64,000 bases of DNA, from positions 24,237 through 88,236 of the forward strand of contig CAVSUY010000002.1 in NCBI GenBank assembly GCA_963731035.1, read 5' to 3'. Shown in pieces: positions 16,944 through 24,851 of this stretch (the stretch's first letter is position 1; each line of letters starts with the position of its first letter). The translations under genes were made by a program, and so were the position numbers. A model generated the notes under the pieces. It was not told the DNA's origin. It ran no database searches and was given only the letters and a program-made list of their open reading frames with translations. This DNA is from JAANXG01 sp963731035 (GTDB lineage Bacteria; Pseudomonadota; Gammaproteobacteria; Arenicellales; JAANXG01).

Positions 16944-18127
16944 TCCAGGGGCAGGCCTACGTAGTTCTCCGCGATCGCCATCTGCCCTGCCGTCGAGGTA
17001 GTGAAATAGTCGAGCTCCGCCAGCTGGATGCGCCGGTCGAAGGCGTCCCGGTCCGGGAAGCGGTGCAGCATGGAGGTCATGTGCCAGGAGAACCGCTGCA
17101 CTTTCCAGATCCGTCTCAGACAACGTTCCGAATAGGTGTCGAGGCCGGCGGTGTCTGCCGAACGGTAGAAATCCCCGAGCGCCCTGGAAAGAACGCGAAC
17201 GTCGGCGACCGCCAGGTTCATGCCCTTGGCCCCCGTAGGGGGAACGATGTGGGCGGCATCACCGGCCAGGAAAAGCCGGCCGTACTGCATGGGTTCACAG
17301 ACGAAACTGCGCATCGGCGCAACGTTCTTCTGCAGGACAGGCCCTTCGTTGATACGGAAGCCGCTTTTCCCGGATTCCAGACGCTTGTGCAACTCCGCCC
17401 AGATCTCTTCGTCGGACCAGGCTTCGGGATCCGCGTCCGGCGCGCACTGGATATACAGCCGGGTGATCTCCGGCGAGCGCATGCTGAACAAGGCGAAACC
17501 GTCGTCGTGGCTCGAGTAGATGAGCTCGTCCTGCGCCGGCGGTGCCTCGGCCAGAATTCCGAGCCAGCCGAACGGATACTCATGCTCGTAAACCGTGATC
17601 GCCTCGCGGGGGATATGCGCACGGCATACGCCGTGGAAGCCGTCGCAGCCGGCGACAAAATCGACGGCGAGCTCGCGCCGGTCGTCACCGTGGCGAAACG
17701 TGACACGGGGTCGATCGCCCTTCACGTCATGAAGCTCGACGTCCTTGGCCTCGAAGCAGATCTCGCCTCCGGCCTCCAGGCGCGCGGCGATGAGGTCCTT
17801 CACGACTTCATGCTGTCCGTAGACTGTGATGGTGCGGCCGCCGGTCAGCTCGCGGAAATCGAAGCGGTGCTGGCGTCCGCCGAAGCTGAACTCCACACCG
17901 TCGTGAACCATGCCCTCCCGCCGGAGCCTTGCGTCGACCCCCACCTCGGCGATGGCGTCCACTGTCCCCTGCTCCAGCACCCCGGCTCGGATCCGCGCCT
18001 CGACGTACTCGCGGGAGCGATCTTCCAGGACGATCGACTCGATGCCCCGTGCGCGCAGAAGGTGCGAGAGCATCAACCCGGCCGGGCCGGCGCCGACAAT
18101 GGCCACTTGTATGCGCTGACTGCTCAT
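16940..18127 (-). CDS. pobA: 4-hydroxybenzoate 3-monooxygenase
   Basis: A 395-residue FAD monooxygenase that hydroxylates 4-hydroxybenzoate to protocatechuate with NADPH and O2. The N-terminal Rossmann motif GAGPAG (residues 12-17), the DG-type motif (AGCDGFHG) and the second FAD motif (GDAAHIVPPTGAKGMNLA) are all in place. The length equals that of characterised PobA. Its product is the substrate of the pcaHG dioxygenase encoded 3 kb away. No PobR is present; instead a predicted PcaQ-type operator lies upstream at 18350-18387, so the LysR regulator next door may control it. The stop codon comes from an inserted repeat. Confidence 0.96.
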   Translation of the reverse strand: MSSQRIQVAIVGAGPAGLMLSHLLRARGIESIVLEDRSREYVEARIRAGVLEQGTVDAIAEVGVDARLRREGMVHDGVEFSFGGRQHRFDFRELTGGRTITVYGQHEVVKDLIAARLEAGGEICFEAKDVELHDVKGDRPRVTFRHGDDRRELAVDFVAGCDGFHGVCRAHIPREAITVYEHEYPFGWLGILAEAPPAQDELIYSSHDDGFALFSMRSPEITRLYIQCAPDADPEAWSDEEIWAELHKRLESGKSGFRINEGPVLQKNVAPMRSFVCEPMQYGRLFLAGDAAHIVPPTGAKGMNLAVADVRVLSRALGDFYRSADTAGLDTYSERCLRRIWKVQRFSWHMTSMLHRFPDRDAFDRRIQLAELDYFTTSTAGQMAIAENYVGLPLD

Positions 18128-18149
18128 GAATTCCTCCGCCCTTCCCCCT

Positions 18150-18321
18150 TCAGCTCGCCAGCCAGGCCGGCGGCGTGATGACAGCCAGCTCCACCACGAT
18201 CGGGGCGAGGATACCGAACCAGATCTTCAGATGGTCGTTGTCCATGCGCGAAAGCGGCGTGCGCCGCGGTGTTGTAGGCGCCGCCGTTCAGGGTGACCAG
18301 GGCCGGCCAGAAGAACGGCAA
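18150..18321 (-). pseudogene. Possible small membrane protein, frame broken by one extra base
   Basis: Two minus-strand frames join into one coherent hydrophobic peptide of about 56 residues if one base near 18247 is removed. The first part reads PFFWPALVTLNGGAYNTA and the second DNDHLKIWFGILAPIVVELA, ending at a stop at 18150. The likely start is TTG at 18321. It lies between a predicted PcaQ operator and pobA, so it would be the first gene of the pobA transcript. The repeated one-base-insertion pattern in this window makes a real gene plausible, but no family is recognised. Confidence 0.35.
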
Positions 18322-18349
18322 CCACCACCAGAATCTAAGACGTCGGATT

Positions 18350-18387
18350 GGTTATGTGAAGTGATGCTTTCGCTTCAAAGTATAACT
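18350..18387. promoter_or_regulatory. Predicted PcaQ operator 1 (upstream of pobA)
   Basis: GGTTAT (18350) and ATAACT (18382) are separated by 26 bases, start to start 32. The same geometry is seen at two other sites around pcaQ. A nested ATAACT-N4-GGTTAT (18382-18397) also fits the published PcaQ motif type (ATAACC-N4-GGTTA). It lies upstream of the small membrane frame and pobA. Confidence 0.65.
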
Positions 18388-18401
18388 CGACGGTTATCAT
18401 G

Positions 18402-19349
18402 CTACGCCCGCACGGGCACGGAACCGGAGCGCAGCTCCGGTATGTCCACCGCGGCCTCCCGAACCGCGTCCATGAACATGCCCGCGGCGGGTGACAACGG
18501 CTCGCCCGCACGAGTGGTTATGCCGACCGGGCCGAGGGTGTCCTCGGTATCGATCGGCAGTTCCACCAGACTGCCCTCCGCCGTCTCCATGGCCACCACA
18601 CCGTGGGAGATGATCCACACCGCGTTGGTCTCGCGCGCGTAGACGCGGCCGAACGCATTCGACACCGTTTCTATACGGTCGGGGATAACGCCCACGCCGT
18701 TGGCGATCAGAAAGCGCTCCACGTAGGGTCTTATTATCGATCCCTCTATCGGATACAGCACGGTATAGTCGCAGATCTGGTCCAGGGTGAAGTTGCCCCG
18801 ATCGAGCAGCGGATGTCCCGCGCGTACGACGAAGCTCACCCTCTCGGAATACAGGTAAGAAAACGAAAGCCCTGTCATCCTGTCCGGCTGGGCCAGGCGA
18901 CCCACTACCAGGTCCAGCTCTCCCACCCGCAACTGGCCGAGCATGGTTTCGTTGGCCCCGGTCTCCAGGCTGACCAGGGTTCGGTTGCCCTCCTTGAACA
19001 AGCGCACGGCGCGCGGAATGATGCGCGCCGCCACGGTCGGCAGAATGCCGACCCGGATCGCGGCCTCGCCGCCCATCCGGGCCTGCGCCAGGCTGTCCAC
19101 TCCCTGCATCAGGGCGGTCATGCTGGCGCCCGCGTAACGCAGGAAAACCTTGCCGGTCTTGGAGAGGGTCAGCTCCCGTGCGCTGCGATCGAACAGCTCG
19201 ACCTCCAATGTATCTTCGAGCTCCCGGATGGTCTTGGAGATGGCGGGCTGGGTGACCGCCAGCCGGTCCGCCGCACGCACCACGCTGCCGTTACGCGCAA
19301 CCTCCAGAAAGCACTGGAGGTGCCTGAGCTTGATCCGCCGGTCCAGCAT
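18402..19349 (-). CDS. pcaQ: LysR-family regulator PcaQ
   Basis: A 315-residue LysR-type regulator with an N-terminal winged HTH (LRHLQCFLEVARNGSVVRAADRLAVTQPAISKTIRELE) and a C-terminal periplasmic-binding-like effector domain. PcaQ activates pca genes, usually with 3-carboxymuconate or its lactone as the inducer. I chose the ATG at 19349 (MLDRRIKLRHL), the normal PcaQ start, over an ATG 11 codons upstream. It is divergent from pcaD and shares a control region holding two of the three identical-geometry operators, which suggests autoregulation and activation of the pca operon. Confidence 0.92.
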   Translation of the reverse strand: MLDRRIKLRHLQCFLEVARNGSVVRAADRLAVTQPAISKTIRELEDTLEVELFDRSARELTLSKTGKVFLRYAGASMTALMQGVDSLAQARMGGEAAIRVGILPTVAARIIPRAVRLFKEGNRTLVSLETGANETMLGQLRVGELDLVVGRLAQPDRMTGLSFSYLYSERVSFVVRAGHPLLDRGNFTLDQICDYTVLYPIEGSIIRPYVERFLIANGVGVIPDRIETVSNAFGRVYARETNAVWIISHGVVAMETAEGSLVELPIDTEDTLGPVGITTRAGEPLSPAAGMFMDAVREAAVDIPELRSGSVPVRA

Positions 19350-19383
19350 GAGTCGCGCGCCCCCGAAACTTGCATGAGTCAAC

Positions 19384-19421
19384 GGTTATGTTAACAAGCG
19401 TCACAACTGTTTTGTATAACC
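19384..19421. promoter_or_regulatory. Predicted PcaQ operator 2 (in front of pcaQ)
   Basis: GGTTAT (19384) and ATAACC (19416) are 32 bases apart start to start, with the shared GGTTATGNNAA left border. It lies 35-72 bases upstream of the pcaQ start codon, suited to autoregulation. Confidence 0.65.
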
Positions 19422-19531
19422 AATTCGCCCCCCAAGTCTCGCCCCGGGCACACCGTCCCCCGTCTGACCGAGGGCGCCCCGCGCGCGAGTCGTCGCAGGC
19501 CGGCCCGCCATTCGCCAATACATAAGTGATT

Positions 19532-19569
19532 GGTTATGCTAAGAGAGTGAATCTTCACTTTACATAACC
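19532..19569. promoter_or_regulatory. Predicted PcaQ operator 3 (in front of pcaD)
   Basis: GGTTAT (19532) and ATAACC (19564) are again 32 bases apart. The site is 66-103 bases upstream of pcaD, where a LysR activator would sit. The region between operators 2 and 3 (19422-19531) is GC-rich and holds no gene. Confidence 0.68.
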
Positions 19570-19634
19570 AGTCGTCTCACTTCAAAGTTTCAGCCACGGA
19601 CAGTTCCCGCGGCCACGCCGTCTTTGGAGGCACA

Positions 19635-20429
19635 ATGCGAGCTACGAACGTCAATGGAAACAATCTCTATTTCCGGTTCGCGGGTCGGTCGGCGGGGAGC
19701 ACCCTGGTTTTCATCAACTCGCTGGGCACCGACTGGCGCGTGTGGGAGCCGACGGCCCATGCCCTCGCCGACCGCTACCGTCTCCTTTTCTACGACAAGC
19801 GCGGCCACGGTCTGTCCGACGCACACCCCCCGGCCTCGAGCATCGACGATCATGTGACGGATCTTGCCGCTCTGCTCGAGAACCTGGGGATATCGAAGGC
19901 GGTGGTATGCGGACTGTCCGTCGGCGGCATGATCGCCCTGGGCCTCGCCGCGCGGCGTCCCGAACTGGTGAGCGCTCTGGTGCTGGTGGACACCGGTCAC
20001 GTGATAGGCACCGCGGAGCGGTGGAACCAACGCATCGAGAGGATAGAACGGGAGGGCATGGAAGTTATCGCGGACGGCGTGCTGGAAGGCTGGTTCACCG
20101 CGTCTTTCCGCCGCCAACAACCCGCCGAGACGGCGTTGTGGCGCAACATGCTGCTCCGCACGCCGGTCGAAGGCTACACGGGAACCTGCGCCGCCATCCG
20201 CGACGCCGACCTCACCGAAGCTGCGCGCGAATTGGCCCCGCCGGCGCTGTGCCTGTGCGGCGCCGAGGATATATCGACCCCGCCGTCACTCCTCCGCGAG
20301 CTGAACGAACTGATTCCGGACAGCCGCTTCCAGGAGATACCCGACGCGGCGCATTTACCCACCGTGGAGGCGCCGGCTGCCGTACGGGGTCTCATCGAGG
20401 ATTATCTTCAGGAGCTCGGCTTTGTCTGA
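19635..20429 (+). CDS. pcaD: 3-oxoadipate enol-lactonase
   Basis: A 264-residue alpha/beta hydrolase. The nucleophile Ser95 is in GLSVGG, the oxyanion region is in NSLGTDWRVW, YDKRGHGLSD is typical of PcaD, and the catalytic His is in DAAHLP near residue 245. It opens 3-oxoadipate enol-lactone to 3-oxoadipate in the protocatechuate branch. The ATG is preceded by GGAGG. It is the first gene of the pcaDCHG-BKACE-pcaB operon and its end overlaps pcaC by 8 bases. It is a separate protein here, not the PcaCD (PcaL) fusion seen in some bacteria. Confidence 0.94.
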   Translation: MRATNVNGNNLYFRFAGRSAGSTLVFINSLGTDWRVWEPTAHALADRYRLLFYDKRGHGLSDAHPPASSIDDHVTDLAALLENLGISKAVVCGLSVGGMIALGLAARRPELVSALVLVDTGHVIGTAERWNQRIERIEREGMEVIADGVLEGWFTASFRRQQPAETALWRNMLLRTPVEGYTGTCAAIRDADLTEAARELAPPALCLCGAEDISTPPSLLRELNELIPDSRFQEIPDAAHLPTVEAPAAVRGLIEDYLQELGFV

Positions 20430-20829
20430 AACCGACGATCGGTACCTCAAGGGCATGCGCACGCGCCGCGCGGTGCTCGGGGACGCGCACGTGGACAGTG
20501 CCGAGGCGGCCAAGACACCCCTCGATGCCGACTTCCAGCGCTTCATCACCGAGAGTGCCTGGGGGTCTGTCTGGGCGCGTAGTCAATTGAGCACCCGTGA
20601 ACGCAGCATGCTGACCATCGCGCTGCTGGCGGGCCTGGGCTACAGAGATGAGCTGGCCATGCATATCCGTGCCACCCGCAATACTGGTGCCACGCTGGAC
20701 GACGTGCGCGAAGTGCTGCTGCATGTTGCCGTGTATGCCGGTGTCCCCGCGGCCAACGTGGCCTACTCGGTGGCGAAGAACGTCTACCAGGAGATCGGCC
20801 ACCCGGCCGCCGATCAAGGTATAACATAG
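20422..20829 (+). CDS. pcaC: 4-carboxymuconolactone decarboxylase
   Basis: A 135-residue, all-helical AhpD/CMD-fold protein that converts 4-carboxymuconolactone to 3-oxoadipate enol-lactone. The PcaC-typical segments are RTRRAVLGDAHVD, FITESAWGSVWAR, LTIALLAGLGYRDELAMHI and the C-terminal HVAVYAGVPAAN. It starts with TTG at 20422, inside the end of pcaD (8-base overlap), with a GGAG site a few bases upstream, so it is translationally coupled. Length and order fit the pathway. Confidence 0.94.
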   Translation: MSETDDRYLKGMRTRRAVLGDAHVDSAEAAKTPLDADFQRFITESAWGSVWARSQLSTRERSMLTIALLAGLGYRDELAMHIRATRNTGATLDDVREVLLHVAVYAGVPAANVAYSVAKNVYQEIGHPAADQGIT

Positions 20830-20842
20830 GAACACCACGGCC

Positions 20843-21559
20843 ATGAGCAAACCGCAGTACAACCCCAGAGACTGGACGAGCCATCCGCCCCTCGTTCATC
20901 CCGACTACAAGTCGACCCGTCTGCGCGGGCCGGCCGAACCCCTGCTTCCCCTGGACCAGACACTGAGCGAGACCACCGGGCCGGCGTTCTCCGCGGACAT
21001 ACTCACGCCGCTGAACCACGATCTGACTCGCAACGCGGCGAAGAACGGCGAGCCGCTCGGGGAACGGATCATCGTGAGCGGCCGGGTGCTGGACGAGAAC
21101 CTGCGACCGGTCCCCGGCACCTTGGTCGAGATCTGGCAGGCGAACGCCGCCGGACGTTACCTCGACCGGGCCGACCAGCACGAAGCGCCGCTGGACCCGA
21201 ATTTCTTCGGCGCCGGACGCGCGGTCACGGACGGCGAAGGGCGCTATCGCTTCCACACCATCAAGCCGGGCGCCTATCCCTGGGGGAACCATCACAACGC
21301 GTGGCGGCCCAATCACATCCATTTCTCGGTTTTCGGTCCATGCATCGCCACCCGGCTGGTCACCCAGATGTATTTCCCCGGCGATCCCCTGCTGGACCTG
21401 GATCCGATCTTTCTGGGCGTCCCTGCGGCGGCGCGCGGGCGGCTCATTGCGGACTTCACCCTGGATCTCACGGAGCCGGGATTCGCGCTCGGCTACGCCT
21501 TCGACATCGTGCTGCGCGGCGAATGCCGCACGCCCGGCCAAGGGCCGAGCCAGGGTTGA
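20843..21559 (+). CDS. pcaH: Protocatechuate 3,4-dioxygenase beta subunit
   Basis: A 238-residue intradiol dioxygenase catalytic subunit. The Fe(III) ligands of the family are visible as Tyr106 (GRYLDR), Tyr145 (GAYPWGN), His158 and His160 (RPNHIHFSVFG). With PcaG it cleaves protocatechuate between the two hydroxyls to 3-carboxy-cis,cis-muconate. An AGGA ribosome site precedes the ATG; the gap from pcaC is 13 bases. Confidence 0.96.
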   Translation: MSKPQYNPRDWTSHPPLVHPDYKSTRLRGPAEPLLPLDQTLSETTGPAFSADILTPLNHDLTRNAAKNGEPLGERIIVSGRVLDENLRPVPGTLVEIWQANAAGRYLDRADQHEAPLDPNFFGAGRAVTDGEGRYRFHTIKPGAYPWGNHHNAWRPNHIHFSVFGPCIATRLVTQMYFPGDPLLDLDPIFLGVPAAARGRLIADFTLDLTEPGFALGYAFDIVLRGECRTPGQGPSQG

Positions 21560-21584
21560 GGCAGGATTGAGCCAGGACTGAACC

Positions 21585-22199
21585 ATGGCGGACGAGTCCA
21601 GGAACAACCGGCAGACCCCTTCCCAGACCGTGGGTCCGTACTTCGCCCTGGGCCTGACCGCCCGGGCCTATGGCTACGAGTACGACGATGTCGTCGGCCC
21701 GGACATCGTCACGCCAATCACCGAAGGCCAGCGAATTCAACTCGTGGGACGGGTGCTGGACGGCGAAGGCGAAGCCGTGGACGATGCCATGATCGAGGCA
21801 TGGCAGGCGAATGCCCACGGCCGCTACAACCACCCCGCCGACGACCGTGACGATCGACCGCTGGATCCATCATTCCTCGGCTTCGCCCGTATGGGTACGG
21901 GCATATCGCCCGACAAGACCTTCCGGCTGCGTACCGTCAAGCCCGGCGCTCCCGGCGACGGCCAGGCGCCGCACCTCAGCCTCATCGTGTTCATGCGGGG
22001 CGGCCTCAACCATCTGTACACCCGGGTCTACTTCGACGACGAAGCCCGGGCCAACTCCGTGGACCCGGTTCTGTCGTCCGTTCCCGAGGAACGCCGATCC
22101 ACCTTGGTGGCTCGGGGCGAGAATTCGGCGGACGGGATCGTTTACCGGTTCGACATCCATATGCAGGGCCCGCGCGAGACCGTGTTCTTCGACGTGTGA
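21585..22199 (+). CDS. pcaG: Protocatechuate 3,4-dioxygenase alpha subunit
   Basis: A 204-residue partner of PcaH with the same beta-sandwich fold but without the iron ligands, as expected for the alpha subunit (TPSQTVGPYFALGL near the N-terminus, APHLSLIVFMRGGLNHLYTRVYF in the core). It completes the dioxygenase and lies 25 bases after pcaH. The stop codon overlaps a possible GTG start of the next gene. Confidence 0.95.
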   Translation: MADESRNNRQTPSQTVGPYFALGLTARAYGYEYDDVVGPDIVTPITEGQRIQLVGRVLDGEGEAVDDAMIEAWQANAHGRYNHPADDRDDRPLDPSFLGFARMGTGISPDKTFRLRTVKPGAPGDGQAPHLSLIVFMRGGLNHLYTRVYFDDEARANSVDPVLSSVPEERRSTLVARGENSADGIVYRFDIHMQGPRETVFFDV

Positions 22200-22228
22200 G
22201 ACCTGCTTCGACTGCGCGCCGCTCAACC

Positions 22229-23056
22229 ATGAAAGATCCCTGCATCATTTCAGTCGCCATCACCGGCTCGGTGCCCAGGAAGGCGGACACCCCGGCCATT
22301 CCCGTGACCGTGCCGGAACAGATCGAGTCCGCCCACGAAGCTTACGAGGCGGGCGCCGCGTTGGTGCACGTTCACGTGCGCGATGAGAACGAGGCGCCCT
22401 CCTCCGATCCGGACACGTTTGCGGCGTTCCTGGAAGGCGTGCGCAAGCACTGCCCGGACATCATCGTACAGTTCTCCACCGGCGGACGCGGCCGCGAGCC
22501 GGACAAACGCGGCAGCATGCTGCATCTGAAGCCGGACATGGCCTCCCTCGCCACCGGCTCGGTAAACTTTCCCAATATGATCTACGAGAACCACCCCGAA
22601 CTGGTCCGTGACCTTGCGAAGCGGATGATCGACTTCGGGATCAAGCCGGAGATCGAAGTATTCGACCTCGCCATGCTCTACAACGCCGCGGACATGGCCG
22701 CGAAGGGAGAGATCCACGAGCCGGTCCACGTGCAGTTCGTGTTCGGCATTCCCGGCGCCCTCCCCGCCCGACGCGAGATCCTGGAATTCGAGGTGGGACA
22801 GCTCCGCAAGCTTCTGCCGGGCGCCACCTGGACCGCGGCGGGTATCGGGCGCTGGCAGCTCGAGGTCAATCATTGGGCACTGGAGCTTGGCGGCCACTGC
22901 CGCACCGGCCTGGAAGACAACATCCGCTACGACAAGGAGCGCCTGGCCCACAGCAATGCCGAGCTGGTGGCTCGCGTGGCTAACCTGTGCGAGGACCACG
23001 GCCGCCGGGCCGCCACCGCGGCGGAGGCCCGGCGGATCCTGTCGCTGTCGTCCTAG
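22229..23056 (+). CDS. BKACE-family (DUF849) beta-keto acid cleavage enzyme
   Basis: A 275-residue TIM-barrel enzyme of the BKACE family. It shows the zinc-binding HVHVRDE motif (His47, His49), FSTGGRG and GIGRWQLEVNHWALELGGHCRTGLEDN near the C-terminus. BKACEs condense a beta-keto acid with acetyl-CoA and release acetoacetate plus an acyl-CoA. Inside a pca operon the natural substrate is 3-oxoadipate, which would give succinyl-CoA and acetoacetate in one step and replace PcaIJ and PcaF, neither of which is seen here. I chose the ATG at 22229; a GTG at 22196 overlapping the pcaG stop would add 11 residues. Substrate is inferred from context. Confidence 0.9.
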   Translation: MKDPCIISVAITGSVPRKADTPAIPVTVPEQIESAHEAYEAGAALVHVHVRDENEAPSSDPDTFAAFLEGVRKHCPDIIVQFSTGGRGREPDKRGSMLHLKPDMASLATGSVNFPNMIYENHPELVRDLAKRMIDFGIKPEIEVFDLAMLYNAADMAAKGEIHEPVHVQFVFGIPGALPARREILEFEVGQLRKLLPGATWTAAGIGRWQLEVNHWALELGGHCRTGLEDNIRYDKERLAHSNAELVARVANLCEDHGRRAATAAEARRILSLSS

Positions 23057-23081
23057 GCGGCTGCTCCCATACAATGGCCGT

Positions 23082-24416
23082 ATGACTGTAAGCGTATTCG
23101 ACTCGCAACTATACGGCCGTCTGTTCACCGACGACTACGCCGCGGCGCTGTTCAACGATCGCGCGCGCGTACGTGCCATGCTGAACGTGGAGGCGGCGCT
23201 GGCCCGGGCCGAAGCCGAATCCGGGCTGATACCTGCCGACGCCGCGCGGCGCATCGTGCGCGTGGCGGAGACCCTGGACCCCGATCCGGCCCTGCTCGCT
23301 GAAACAACGGCGACCAGCGGGGCGCCCGTTGCGGCACTGCTGAACCTGCTGCGGGAGGCGGTCGGCGAGGATGCCGCGGGCTACGTCCACTGGGGCGCCA
23401 CCAGCCAGGATATCGTCGACACCGCGCTCGTCCTCGGGCTGCGGGAATCCACGCGGCTGATCGAGAAACGTCTGCTGGGGTTGATCCGTGGATTGCTCGA
23501 GCTTGCCCGCGATTACCGGGATGCTCCCATGCTCGCCAGAACCCGCTCGCAGGCTGCCGTGCCGACCTCCTTCGGGTTGAAGGCAGCCGGCTGGGCCGCA
23601 CCGTTGCTGCGCCACCGACAACGCCTGGAGCAACTCAAGCCCCGACTGCTGGTGGTGCAGCTCGGCGGCGCCGCGGGCACCCGTTCGGCTTTTGGCGGCG
23701 TGGGCGAGAAGGTCGTCTCCGAGTTCGCCCGGGACCTCGAACTCGGAAGCACCACGATTCCCTGGCATGCCCAACGCGATGCCCTCGCCGAGCTCGCGTC
23801 CTGGTTGTCCCTGGTGACGGGGAGCGTGGCGAAGCTCGGCCAGGACGTAGTGCTGCTGACCCAGAGTGAAGTCGGGGAGCTCCATGTCGGCGGGGGCGGC
23901 TCCTCGACCATGCCCCAGAAGGAGAACCCCGTGGCGGCCGAGTTGCTGGTGGCGCTGGCCCGTCACAACGCCTCGCTCCTCGGTGAAATGCACCATGCTC
24001 TGGTTCACACCCACGAACGCGACGGCGCCGCCTGGAGCAGCGAATGGATCGCCCTTCCACCGATGGTGGTCGCTGCAGCGTCGGCCCTCGATCGGGCTGC
24101 GAGACTTGTGGCGACACTGGCGGTCGATACGCGGCGCATGGCCGACAATCTGGAAGCCATGAACGGCCTGGTACTGGCCGAGGCCGCCGTATTTGCGCTG
24201 GCGCCGCACGTGACGCGTCCTCGGGCCGAGAAACTGGTCACGGATGCCATCCACCGCTCGAGGATCGACGGAGAACACCTGCTGGACCACTTGGCACGGA
24301 TGAGCGACGCACCGGTTCTCTGGCACACCCTGCGCGATCCGGCGGCACAACTGGCAACCGCCCGGGCGATGGTCGATCACTTCCTGTCGGCAGACGCCGG
24401 CGGGTATCGGACCTGA
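23082..24416 (+). CDS. pcaB: 3-carboxy-cis,cis-muconate cycloisomerase
   Basis: A 444-residue member of the fumarase/aspartase superfamily. The signature GSSTMPQKENPV (positions about 270-281) and the TSQDIVDTA region are present, and the N-terminus (FDSQLYGRLFTDD) is PcaB-like. It converts 3-carboxymuconate to 4-carboxymuconolactone, between the PcaHG and PcaC steps. The ATG at 23082 gives the family start; upstream in-frame sequence lies inside the BKACE gene. It is the last gene of the pca operon. Confidence 0.94.
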   Translation: MTVSVFDSQLYGRLFTDDYAAALFNDRARVRAMLNVEAALARAEAESGLIPADAARRIVRVAETLDPDPALLAETTATSGAPVAALLNLLREAVGEDAAGYVHWGATSQDIVDTALVLGLRESTRLIEKRLLGLIRGLLELARDYRDAPMLARTRSQAAVPTSFGLKAAGWAAPLLRHRQRLEQLKPRLLVVQLGGAAGTRSAFGGVGEKVVSEFARDLELGSTTIPWHAQRDALAELASWLSLVTGSVAKLGQDVVLLTQSEVGELHVGGGGSSTMPQKENPVAAELLVALARHNASLLGEMHHALVHTHERDGAAWSSEWIALPPMVVAAASALDRAARLVATLAVDTRRMADNLEAMNGLVLAEAAVFALAPHVTRPRAEKLVTDAIHRSRIDGEHLLDHLARMSDAPVLWHTLRDPAAQLATARAMVDHFLSADAGGYRT

Positions 24417-24851
24417 GCCGCCTCCAAGGTGCGCCTGTCGCGGGGAGCCCGGCCCCGCAGTCTGTCACCGAAACCCGATTGCCGCCGTTTATCCCCTTGT
24501 CGACGTCATCAAAGTCCCGTCGGTCATTTCGTTGTTTATTTTTTCCTTTATTTTCCGTCACTTATGATATCTATCAATTTCGCGGAAACTGGCTCCCGTC
24601 ACCGGAATTGGCGTATGATTGTGCGCAAACGCACATTCACCAGGGAGCCGGAGAAAAAGCATGTCCGGTCCATTGTTGATATCACGGGATACACGGTTAT
24701 TCGTCAATTCCAGCGCCTTCGCGCCCAGCGTATTCCCTACGTCCGGCTCGCCGCTGAGACGACATACCGCGGCCGCGACATACCGCAGCCCGTGGCTATA
24801 GTCTGTGCGGCAAGCCGCCGATATACACGGAACCATCGGACATCTGAAGCC
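24417..24851. other. Region between pcaB and the Fis-type regulator
   Basis: No supported gene. The frame of the downstream regulator stays open to 24429, but the translated part before 24852 is Arg/Ser-rich and unlike a folded domain, so I treat it as leader. It is locally AT-rich at 24530-24580 and holds the TGTGCG/CGCACA palindrome. Confidence 0.5.
24620..24635. promoter_or_regulatory. Palindrome TGTGCG-N4-CGCACA
   Basis: A perfect 6-bp inverted repeat with a CAAA spacer lies just downstream of an AT-rich stretch and about 220 bases before the proposed start of the Fis-type regulator. It may be an operator; no binding protein can be named. Confidence 0.35.

Noticed and set aside
22196..22228. 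GTG start overlapping the pcaG stop for the BKACE gene
   Set aside because: It would add 11 residues not typical of the family; the ATG at 22229 gives the usual start. Coupled initiation at GTG cannot be fully excluded.
24429..24851. Upstream extension of the Fis-type regulator to 557 residues
   Set aside because: The extension is rich in Arg, Ser and Tyr without a domain and lies over an AT-rich, palindrome-containing likely control region.
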